Below, piece by piece: positions 22,741-32,454 of a DNA stretch of 64,000 nt; within the stretch, counting starts at the first letter, position 1; the number at the start of each line of letters is the position of its first letter. The notes under the pieces were generated by a model. It was not told the origin of the DNA. It ran no database searches and worked only from the letters and a program-made list of their open reading frames with translations. The DNA lies in the NCBI GenBank assembly GCA_028015205.1, contig CM051520.1:8032501-8096500 (forward strand), read 5' to 3'. The DNA comes from Mytilisepta virgata. Taxonomy: Eukaryota; Mollusca; Bivalvia; Mytilida; Mytilidae. The position numbers and the translations under genes are program-made.

Positions 22741-24365
22741 TGTAACAGGAATTGACAAATGTGTCTGCCCACATATAATTATGCTCTGACCAATCGGAAG
22801 ACTGAAAATAACTGCGTCAACCATGGAGCGCTCGTGGACCTCGATAGGGTGGGATATTTTTAGTACGCGAGCGTTTATTTCAGTTTTGTTACGCGAATTT
22901 TACGCGTTGGAGTGTTGATAAAATGGCTTTGAAAGCTAAGGGAAAACTAACTGCGTACAAAAAGAATATTTTTGTTCTCATTTGTTTTCATTTGTATTGA
23001 AAATTAACCAATTTAACTATCATTACAAAGCTTCGGGTCAGGTAATATATGTCACTCAGACCTGGCAAACACTTCGCAAATAACCGTCACAAGACCCTTA
23101 TAGTATGTAATTACTACTTCACATATGGTCGGAAATGGGTATCAAAACGGCTCCATGATGATATAGATATTCTTTGGTATGATATGTTTTAGTCTAGTTT
23201 CGGAGAATTATTATATCAATTTTTAAAACTTCAAAAAGTTTGACAAGATGATAATCATATTAGCCGCAGAAAAATGATAGTGATTTCAATATAACAGGTT
23301 ATAGTGCGAAAATCTGAAAAAAAACTTCAAAACTGAAACGCATGTAAGTAAAAAATCTAAAAATCAAGGTGCAGTTAACTTTTAGATTATGATAGCATTT
23401 AATTATGCAAAAAAGAGCCGGAAAACTTTTATGTTTTCTTTCAAATATTATGCATCTTTATGCGGAATCTAAAAAAATTAAAGCGCGTACATGTATCTTA
23501 TGAGATTTTTCGAAGATATATTGTAGCTATATGGATGTATATATATATATATGTATTATATGGATATTATTTACTTTACAACTGCCATGATCGAGAAGTT
23601 TGAGAGGCCACTTTATATAAAAACTTTCAAATCTAAATGTTTATTCCATCTTTGAGACTATTGATCACCCCCTTTCCGTGCGAAGCACCTTCTAACATTT
23701 AAATAGTGAACAAAAAGGTAGAGTTACTAATTTTAAGTAAAAATTGTAAGTAAAATGAATGACCCTTGGTCAAGGTCACTTCAGTTTAGAATAAAATACT
23801 CTCAAAAATGGTCAAAATCTAAGAGTACATTATTGATTCCTTCCTTGATTTGAAGTTTAGTCGAATCAATTAAAAATTAGCTTTTTCCAGGATATTTACT
23901 TTTAGGGAAATTATAAGAATATGACCTTTGACTTCAATTTTCTAAAATCGTGACCACCCCCGACTTTGACGACCGACCTAATATGAAAAAATAGACTGTC
24001 TTCTTTCCAAAAATATACAGTTTTGCGGTGCAGTCTATGGGTACATTAAGTTTCTTTTTTTAACTTCATATACAATGTAGTTTTTATCGAAGGTTTAACT
24101 GCATGTTTGTGTGTATTTTGAATACTCTGCAGTAACGAAATACGGGATAATATTTGAAAGCTTTATTTTTTTTACTTTAAATACGTTTTATTATGAATAA
24201 AATTCATTATAAATTCACATCTTTTTATGGTGTCATCCCCGTAAAACGCCGGTCTCATTATCTTGAATGATTTCACAGTTTATTTTTCGATAAATTAGCA
24301 ACAAAATTACGATACATTATATATGACACAAATATATTGGGTATGAGGGTTATATCAATTTCTCA

Positions 24366-24705
24366 TAATATTTTTAACCACTTCCCGGTGATTAAATTTC
24401 TACGTGGGAATTACCGCCCTTTTTTATACAGTTATTGGAACGATAAACTAGAGAAGTCCCGAAATGACGTCTATGTAAACAAACTACATAGCAACGACAT
24501 TTTCTTGAGGTTTTTGTCAAAAATCATAGGAGAAACAGATTCTCCTTCTATTTACTCGTGAGTTATGGAATTTCTCCACCCTCAATAGTTAAATTTTAGA
24601 TTTTAACACGCTCGCTAAAGGCTCGCGTGTTGAAAATCGAAAATTTAACTATCTCGGGTGGATAAATTCCATAACCCACTCGTACCTGAAGGAGAATCTA
24701 TATAT
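24366..24705. mobile_element. Foldback element also found in BTB intron 2
   Basis: Near-identical to sequence in intron 2 of all three BTB genes (33.2, 40.75 and 47.92 kb). The right half (24,537-24,701) is an inverted repeat with arms of about 75 bases (AGATTCTCCTTC... and ...GAAGGAGAATCT; GTTATGGAATTTCTCCACCC and its complement) around a centre with CGCTCGCTAAAGGCTCGCG. No transposase. Stand-alone copy shows it is mobile or was copied from the array. Confidence 0.75.
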
Positions 24706-24759
24706 ATTCCATAGCATGAAAGAAACATGTGTTTCACCACAAGCGCCGTAACGTTAGGG

Positions 24760-24913
24760 AGGATAACTCGTGACGTTACGTCTTCCGGTATCATGTTACC
24801 ATAACAAATAAATTCACTTTGGATTCCACAATGGCGCATTAAACAAAGACTTTTCTAAATGACCCATATGTTAAAAAAATGCATATGCTCCTTTTGCGCT
24901 CGCTGGGCTCGCT
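24760..24913 (-). repeat. Dispersed repeat shared with BTB 3' flanks
   Basis: Reverse complement of sequence found downstream of each BTB gene (about 35.28-35.40, 42.68-42.78 and 49.80-49.93 kb): GACTTTTCTAAATGACCCATAT, ATTCACTTTGGATTCCACAATGGC and similar. A related piece with CTTCCGTTTCCGGCGAACGAAAC lies at 21.14-21.19 kb. Confidence 0.65.
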
Positions 24914-24960
24914 ATTAGTACTTTAGTTACAAAAATGTTTTTCTTTGTGTTGTGTATTAG

Positions 24961-25471
24961 GCGGAATCGGGGTCATAAATATCGATTTTAGTATATACTC
25001 AAATCGATTTTAGGGTATCCTAAATTCATTTTAGCATATACTAAAATCATTTTAGTATATATTAAAATCATTTTAGTATATACTAAAATCACTTTAGAGT
25101 ATCCTAAAATCAATTTAGTATATACTAAAATCCTTTAAAGATACCCTAAAATAAATTTAGCATATACCGAATTATTCAGCGTATACAGAAATATTGGCGC
25201 GGAATTAAGGTAAAAAATAACGATTTTATTATATACTTAAATCGATTTTAGGGTATCCTAAAATGATTTTAGCATATACTAAAATGATTTTAGTATATCC
25301 TAAATTAAATTTAGTATAGGCTTAATGGGGGGGGGGGGGGGTGCATTTAGTATATACTTAAATGATTTTAGTATATACTAAAATGATTTTAGTATATGCT
25401 CAACTGAATTTAGGATACCCTAAAATCATTTTAGTATATACTAAAATCAATATTTATTACCATAATTCCGC
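24961..25471. mobile_element. Palindrome-built MITE-like element
   Basis: Ends are inverted repeats: GCGGAATCGGGGTCATAAAT at the left and the reverse complement of GCGGAATTATGGTAATAAAT at the right, each running into GATTTTAGTATATACT for about 39 bases in all. A third copy of the end sits inside at 25,199, so this may be two nested elements (24,961-25,198 and 25,199-25,471). The interior consists almost wholly of 20-22-base palindromes of the type ATTTTAGTATATACTAAAAT, with TTTAGGGTATCCTAAA variants. A G15 run is at 25,327-25,341. The duplicated segment in copy A (between 6,710 and 6,711) lacks the element. Confidence 0.8.
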
Positions 25472-26485
25472 GTCATAGTTATGATTAAATTACGAGTTGA
25501 AAAAGAACTTACTTATTCAGGAAAAGTTAGTAAATATTAAAAATCTTAAATTTACAAGAAGGTCGTTTAAAACTGAAGGTCTAACTAATCATCGAAAATT
25601 ATTGTTGAGAAACAAATGAAAATACGTGAACAATCATAAGGAGGAGAACAATCATTGATTAAAAAAACTAAACAAAACAAAAACAAAAATACTAGATATA
25701 GACAGTTGGAAACGAAAGCTATCTCCTCACTCCCAACATATTGCACCCCTGGTGCTTCCCAGTAGATTACTTTTCCAGTCATATTATGATCTATGAATTT
25801 TACTAAAATCAATATTCAATCTGTTTCCTTATCCCACTTTTTGTCCCCAGAAAAGGCCTCGGTCATGATATTTCTGGTATCGATACCTTTAGGCCCCAAT
25901 GTGTATTTGAATATCAAAATTCTAAAGTCTGATTGCTCATCGCGACATGCAGTGTCTGACAATCATGACAATACTATATAGACATAAAATTTCAAAATGC
26001 AACTCATTTGGTCCCCAACTTTTGAAAATCGAATTTCCAAAACCTTGCTGCGCATCTATATACTGTGTATGGAAATACTGTGTAGTAATAAAATGCATAA
26101 AGTTAAAAATGAAAGACCAGTTCAGGTTAACAAACTTACATGTAAATAAAAATTTCAAAGTTTGCCCCTGTAGGCCCTATCTACATAAAATGTAAGACAG
26201 GACTCTTCAAAAATAAAATATACACAGTGAAACGTGAAGAAGGAATTAAGGTTACAAGCTTAAATTCCAAACTTTCTAAATTCGATACATGAAGTCCTTA
26301 ATTTTGAAAATCAAAATTCTAAAACATTAGTGCACATCGTAATACAGAGTTCGACAAAATTGCATAAAAATATAATTAAAAAAACTGCAATAGGATTTAA
26401 AGTCACAAACTTACTAGAAATTACAAAATTCCCCAGTTGCTGGGGACCAATTCTAAATCTTAATACACATTTCCATACAGTGGAT

Positions 26486-28752
26486 ACAACAACAACAACA
26501 ACAACAAATGCTTTATTATCCTCAGACACAGCAGTGTACAAGAGGTCAAATAAATATTTACATAATCATGTCACAATAGACGGTAGGATATAAAACATGA
26601 ATGAAATATTTGTTACACATCAATTCACTTTAAATACCACATGGTTAAACAGTGTGTTTTACGGGTTAAAGCTAGCACATGCTCTGTGTTACTCGAATAA
26701 ACAAATTAATTTAGCATGGATATTATAATAATTCACTGAAGCTATGGATTTATAATGAATACAAAAAGGAGAAATGGATGGAAATAGAGTTTGAGGTAAG
26801 TAAAAAATGATCTCGTCACGCTAGTACAACTAAATGGTAGGAAGTATCTTGGCTATTTGTTTTAGGAAATAACACAGATCACGGTATAATCTAGCATTGA
26901 ATATAGACAACATACCTATGAATTTATGTTCTGCTGGATTAACAATATAATATCTTGGTATGTACTTTTGTCGCATGGCCTCAACAAGAGGATGCTTACA
27001 TATAAAAAAGTAATGAAACTCATTCCCTTGTGTGTTACAGAAATTACACACTCTCTGGTGCCTTGGTATATTCACCCATCTTCCTGTTTCGATCGGAAAC
27101 TTCATATTAGAACATCTAAATTTGCACATATAAATACGATCAGGTTTACGCAATTTTAGTAAATATGGTTCAATCTCAAATTTTGTTTTGAATTGTCCGT
27201 AAAATTCTCCTCTTGATGAGGTGTACATCTGAGAAAACCAATTTTGAATAAATTGATCAATAAGCTTTTGCTTAACCAATGATTTTAATATAATTTTATT
27301 AATATGGATCTGATCATTCCATATAAAACTAAGTCCAATATCATCAAAAATAGATTTGACATAATCGACCCATTTATATTTTGCTTGGTTATTGATGTGA
27401 AGTTTCTGCATAAGCTTATACATAATGCTAGATAATCTGTCGTTATCAACAAGAAGATTGTTCCAAAAGCAAACCATTCTCAACTTTATGATAATCTCTA
27501 GAGGGAATCGACCGAGTTCCCCATACACCATAAAATTTGGAGTATTACTTCGTAAGTTAAGAATACGTTTGCAGAACTGTAAATGTAATTTTTCTATCCC
27601 CTGATTATTTTCAAAACCCCAAACTTCACAGGAATAAACAAGAATGGGCGCAATAAGAGAATCAAATAACTTTAACTGTAAGTCAACAGGAATTGCCAAA
27701 TTTTGAAGTTTACGATATAAAGCAAAAAGTGCCTTATTCGCCTGATCCATCAATTTCTTTTTAGCACCATGAAAAGTTCCATTATAATTAAATAGTATAC
27801 CCAAGTATGTGTATGTGTAGACCATTTCAATATCTGTATCATACAATTTAAATACTCTTTGAGTTTTAAACTTTCGTTTACTAAATACAAGTACTTTTGT
27901 TTTTTGTGTATTGACTTTGAGTTTCCATACATTACAATATTGTTCAAAAATAACTAGAGATCGGCGTAAACCTTCCTCTGTATCAGATAATATAACAGTG
28001 TCATCTGCATACAAAATAATAAATATTTTTATATAAATACCAAGTTCTTCAATGCATTTTTCTGATAAAGTATTTAAAGAATTAACGTTATTTTCAGAGA
28101 AAAAGGTCTCCAGGTCATTTAAGTATAAAGAAAACAAGAACGGTGACAAATTCTCCCCTTGCTTTACACCCACTTCACAACTAAAATAATTTGAACACAA
28201 ATTATCCTTTCTAATACATGTTTTAATATTTTGATACATGGAATATATGACTCTAAATATTTTTCCTTGGATGTTCGACTTTTGCATCTTTTGCCATAAA
28301 CCAACTCTCCAAACAGTGTCAAAAGCACTTTTAAAGTCAACAAATGTACAAAATAATTTTTTACCAAAAGAAAAATATAAAGTAATTAATGCATGAAGAA
28401 CAAAAATGTTGTCAACTGTTGAAAACCCTTTTCTGAACCCAGCTTGACAATTTGTTATTAGCTGAAGCTCATCAGAAAATTTATTTAATCTATTATTCAA
28501 TACACTTGAAAACACTTTACTTAAACAAGAATTAAGTGTTACACCTCTATATGAATTTGGATCACCTGTTGATCCCTTATTTTTATAAATCGGAATAAGA
28601 ATTCCTTCACCCCAGGTATCTGGTACAATACCTTTATCCAATATAATGTTAAATAATTCTACATATATGGGCAGCATATCATCTATTGTATATTTTATAT
28701 GCTCGTTAACCACTTCGTCAATTCCGGATGACTTTCCGTTTTTTAAATTTTT
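26486..28752 (-). mobile_element. 5'-truncated LINE (non-LTR retrotransposon)
   Basis: The element reads on the minus strand. Its 3' end is a (GTT)n tail (26,486-26,507 as ACA/AAC on the + strand). Its 5' end at 28,752 is a truncation inside the reverse-transcriptase gene. TGGAT flanks it on both sides (26,481-26,485 and 28,753-28,757) and occurs once in the empty site of duplication copy A (7,827-7,831), so this is a target-site duplication of at least 5 bases. Sequence 26,508-26,829 is its 3' UTR. Confidence 0.9.
26830..28752 (-). CDS. LINE reverse transcriptase, N-terminus truncated
   Basis: About 640 codons without a stop, starting in frame at KNLKNGKSSGID at the element's broken 5' end. 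An upstream ATG at 28,848 lies in host DNA, so the 32 residues before this point are not part of the protein. Reverse-transcriptase signatures in order (numbered from that ATG): IPIYKNKGSTGDPNSYRGVT (85-104), AGFRKGFSTVDN (136-147), FVDFKSAFD (169-177), GVKQGENLSPFLF (227-239), and the catalytic YADD at 280-283. The C-terminal part has a zinc-knuckle-like CX2CX7HX4C (CNFCNTQGNEFHYFFIC). The endonuclease domain and any ORF1 are missing. The clade cannot be set by eye. It cannot move by itself but the open frame suggests a young insertion. Confidence 0.9.
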   Translation of the reverse strand, partial: KNLKNGKSSGIDEVVNEHIKYTIDDMLPIYVELFNIILDKGIVPDTWGEGILIPIYKNKGSTGDPNSYRGVTLNSCLSKVFSSVLNNRLNKFSDELQLITNCQAGFRKGFSTVDNIFVLHALITLYFSFGKKLFCTFVDFKSAFDTVWRVGLWQKMQKSNIQGKIFRVIYSMYQNIKTCIRKDNLCSNYFSCEVGVKQGENLSPFLFSLYLNDLETFFSENNVNSLNTLSEKCIEELGIYIKIFIILYADDTVILSDTEEGLRRSLVIFEQYCNVWKLKVNTQKTKVLVFSKRKFKTQRVFKLYDTDIEMVYTYTYLGILFNYNGTFHGAKKKLMDQANKALFALYRKLQNLAIPVDLQLKLFDSLIAPILVYSCEVWGFENNQGIEKLHLQFCKRILNLRSNTPNFMVYGELGRFPLEIIIKLRMVCFWNNLLVDNDRLSSIMYKLMQKLHINNQAKYKWVDYVKSIFDDIGLSFIWNDQIHINKIILKSLVKQKLIDQFIQNWFSQMYTSSRGEFYGQFKTKFEIEPYLLKLRKPDRIYMCKFRCSNMKFPIETGRWVNIPRHQRVCNFCNTQGNEFHYFFICKHPLVEAMRQKYIPRYYIVNPAEHKFIGMLSIFNARLYRDLCYFLKQIAKILPTI

Positions 28753-29188
28753 TGGATGACAGTACTGCATAGATATACATATATTTGCACAAAGTGGGGA
28801 GGAAAGGTGTGAAAGACGGGATGACGGACAGACAAGCATAGAAAACAATATCTACGATTCTGCGAAAGTGCAGGGTAAATAATTGGTCAGATGATCACCA
28901 CCGACAAGTTGTTAGCTGTGGGTAACGTTAACTGCTTTGTTTAATAGTTAGCTCCAGCGCTTTGGTGACTTAAGAGATTATAATAACACAAAAAGATGAT
29001 GGGAAGCTGATATATATTGGCTGAGGGACTATTCTTTAAATTACGTTACAAATTGTTGTATGAATGTATGTTCCGGTCAGAAAAGTAACAGGTGTTGGGA
29101 ATAGGAACAAATATTTTTTTTTTTTAAAGGTCTGTTCATTAGCTAGTTCACTAAACTTACCAAATATAATTTATTTGATACCAGTTCT

Positions 29189-29234
29189 AATGCACACTTT
29201 GTCTATTTACAACTCATTAGTTGTTCTCAGGCCT
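29189..29234 (-). ncRNA. Hammerhead-ribozyme relic, duplicate of 8.26 kb
   Basis: Minus strand AAUGA, GUUG-UAAAU-AGAC, AAAG, GUGUGCAU. Both core boxes are mutated. It is the duplicated partner of the relic at 8,263-8,310. Confidence 0.35.
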
Positions 29235-30057
29235 AAAAGGTTAAAATCAAATACTCAAAAACGTTCAAGAGTAAATTCAAAAATGCCAAAATGACCAAAA
29301 GGGTAGATCCAAACCCATCTAATCACAGAGCTAAGCATTAGGGAGATAACCCTTTGTTTTCACAAAATGTAAGATTTTTGTAACAGTTAATTGAAATTAT
29401 CAATTATGAAATCGAAATATGAGCAACTGAGCTGGTGATTACATGTATTGACAAGAAAACTTTTTGTTTAGGGGTGTAACAATTTGATTCTTACTGGTAT
29501 TCAATCTACTTGTTTTTAACAATTTTTATCCTGATTTTTACATCCTTCCGTTTTCTCAAATTCCTTCCTTGTACCTTCCGCCGAAAAATTCAAATGATTG
29601 TTCCAAAATTAGCTGTCTCCAGTATTGGTTTGATAGTAATATTGTCTTAATACTAATTGTATAAACGATAAAGGTAATCATCCATTGGGCACTGGGTATA
29701 CGTTGTAAGTATTAGATATACCCGAATTGACACTACCGCCCGCAAAATACAAATTCCCGTAGTTTTAGACATAATAAAATTGACAATTATTGTTCTATGA
29801 CATAATTAGGTCAAGTGGAGCTTACATTTTGACCCCTGTTTTAATGAGTCACTTGTCGCCATTTTTGGACATTGGATTTTCGATATTATCTGCTAATACT
29901 GGCTCGGCTTAAGTATTTCATAGAAAAATTCTTGATCTTGAATATATAAGCATTCATACTTTCATTTTGTTTTGGTAAAATAAAGCTCTATAAATGTTTA
30001 AAATATTCTCTGAAGCGGGGCTGTCGGAGAAAATTTTGGATTCAGATTTCCGATAAA

Positions 30058-30197
30058 ACTTGAGAGATTATAACAACACAAAAAGATGATGGGAAGCTGA
30101 TATATATTGGCTGAGGGACTATTCTTTCCATTGCGTTACAAACTGTTGTATGAATGTATGTTCCGGTCAGAAAAGTAACAGGTGTTGGGAATAGGAA
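30058..30197 (+). repeat. 140-base internal duplication
   Basis: Sequence from TTGAGAGATTATAAC to GGTGTTGGGAATAGGA repeats 28,968-29,107 and interrupts the run CCGATAAAAC...AACTCATTAAAAACTTTG that is continuous in duplication copy A (9,181-9,210). Confidence 0.75.
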
Positions 30198-30595
30198 ACA
30201 ACTCATTAAAAACTTTGAAATACTCGAAAGGACGGTCAGGATTTAAAACAGGTTAATGATTTTACAAGTCTGAACTGCAATTTCAAATATTGTTCTATAA
30301 GATGTTCTAATAGGAAAACGTCAAATACTTTTCAACCTGAAGCGGGCCCGTCACAGATGAAAGGTTGTCGACATCTTACAAAAATTATTCCCCTTTGTTC
30401 AGAATTTAAAGACAAAAGTATTATTTAATCAGTATCTCTCGTTGTAATACTACAATTTATAGTTTCAGGATGTATGTTGAGTTAAATCTTGTTTAAAAAG
30501 GAAACTGTATATAATTTTTTTCTTATACTATAAATATATACATAAAACACCAAATTTGGTCTATGCAGACCATGTACATACAACTGTCAACATTA

Positions 30596-31494
30596 CGTTT
30601 TTCAAATAAATCACTAAATTCACACTAATTGTACGAGAACATGGTCAGATATAGAGTATAATACAGTTTGATTTAAGCTTCAAAGTTTTGTGTCTAAAAA
30701 TGTGAAACATAATAACTTTTTATTTTATATATCACATGCACATTTCCCAATTTATAATTTTTTTTTCTATATTCTAAAATAATTGGTATTCTTTCAGCAA
30801 ACCGTTAATTTTATCATTCATTCATATCTTTATTTATATAAGTTCTTAAAACAAAGGAGGGAGGGGGTTTCTTTAATATCTCAGAGATAAAATTTAAAAA
30901 AAAACCATCTCATTACTACAACTATTTTAATAACCATGGAGAAAGCAATTTTATCAGTTCTGTAACTGTGGTATTACATAGATTCCAGCATGGAGATATT
31001 TTTGAAATCTCTCGTGATCCTAGTTAAACCTCTTGAATTATCATAGAAATTTTTATTAACCATCGTATGGTACAGTAAATAAACACGAAACGGTCGAGTT
31101 GACACAAGTCGGTCATGTTTTGGAGGGAAATTCGAAAAAAGACTCTGTAACATGAAAATCTTTTTAAACCTCATTTCGGGAATTATCTAAAGTGGGTGAC
31201 ACGGTTAAAATAAGGTTGAAGCAAAAAATGTCAATAATTTTTTTCTGGCAAAAACAAAAAAAATGAGCTTTTTAAAGTGTGTAAAAATTTAAATGACGGG
31301 CATATATTTATCATGATCAAAACAAAGGTTATAATCTTTAAAGAAAACCTTCCCCTTTCTTTGAAGAAGCTTTAATACGCAAACGTCAAATCTTTAAATT
31401 GTCCGATTATTCGACAGCTCGGAAATGTCTGAGGCCTTGGTCTAACGTCTTAACTGTTACGACCTTAATAGTGAAACAATACCCAATTCTGTAA
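30596..31494. other. Intergenic between duplication B and BTB array
   Basis: AT-rich, no coding sequence, no clear repeat. A purine-rich spot (GGAGGGAGGGGG) is at 30,856-30,868. Nothing else can be named. Confidence 0.5.
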
Positions 31495-32360
31495 TTTTGT
31501 TTATTCAATCTAAGAACGATAACTCAACCTAAATACTCGTACTGTAACACCGAAGATAAATTTTTATATACCATATATTTGGATATTTATAAGTGTTTTT
31601 TAAGCATTTATTGACCAACATGACACATGGTTTATTTTTTTTATTTTGCAAAAAATGGCGAGCTTAATTATTTTTAAAGGAAAACTGTTTTGTATGAAAA
31701 GTACACTGCCAAGTTGAGTTATGTTTTTTGTTTTCATTTTTTCAGGTATTACACCTTATAAACTGTTTATTTAACAAGTAATATTTTAATATATATTTTT
31801 CAATTTGTATATTTTATGACATGTGTTTAATTTATTTTAGGAAATTTTTATGATTTTATGAGGATAATTATAATTTCAGAGGTACAAAAGAAAAGTTTCT
31901 ATCTATCTTTAATTAAGAACGCATTATTCAGAAATACATATCTAAAAATAATGCATATAAATTTATACGAACCAAAATACTTTCTACATGATCTACTGGT
32001 TTTCGGTTAATAATCTTTTTTTTAAATCATGGTATTTGAAACGGTACATAGTTAAATAAAAATGAAAAAAATTTGAAAACAATAATTGTTATTATTATTA
32101 TACCTTTTCATTTGATGTTTTATTTACTTTGCAGTTAATCTTTAAATTCAATTAAATAATACATATGATTGTTTATCTAAAACGGAGGTTGATTCCCTAA
32201 ATATCTCTAGCATGTCTAATTAGCACACAGTGGATTATTTCGTACAGGATTCTTTAAACAAACAAATTTACACGTATGTTTAGATAGAGTACACTTTCTT
32301 TGAGTTAACTACTCAGGGTTTACTCTGTATAGTATTACTGGAGTGTAAAAACAACTGTTA

Positions 32361-32370
32361 CTATATATAG
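32361..32370 (+). promoter_or_regulatory. TATA-like element, BTB copy 1
   Basis: CTATATATAG about 90 bases before the start codon, conserved in all three units within an almost unchanged 200-base upstream block. Confidence 0.3.
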
Positions 32371-32454
32371 CTATATTGAACATGTACGATATAACAAATA
32401 TTTATTGTTTAATTTCATTGCAATCAGAGAAAACATACAAAAAACACAGAAAAC

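Larger units (their letters stand above)
24914..30595 (+). repeat. Segmental duplication, downstream half of copy B
   Basis: Matches 6.67-9.58 kb in order and orientation. Differences: the palindromic element (24,961-25,471), a replaced stretch near 25.58-25.69 kb, the LINE (26,486-28,752), and a 140-base internal duplication at 30,058-30,197 that repeats 28,968-29,107. Confidence 0.8.

Noticed and set aside
24337..24561. 74-codon open frame similar to a frame after BTB exon 2
   Set aside because: Both are translations of the same foldback element in and outside the introns, not an extra BTB domain.
28753..28848. N-terminal 32 residues of the LINE open frame
   Set aside because: Comparison with the empty site shows this is host flank read through by chance.
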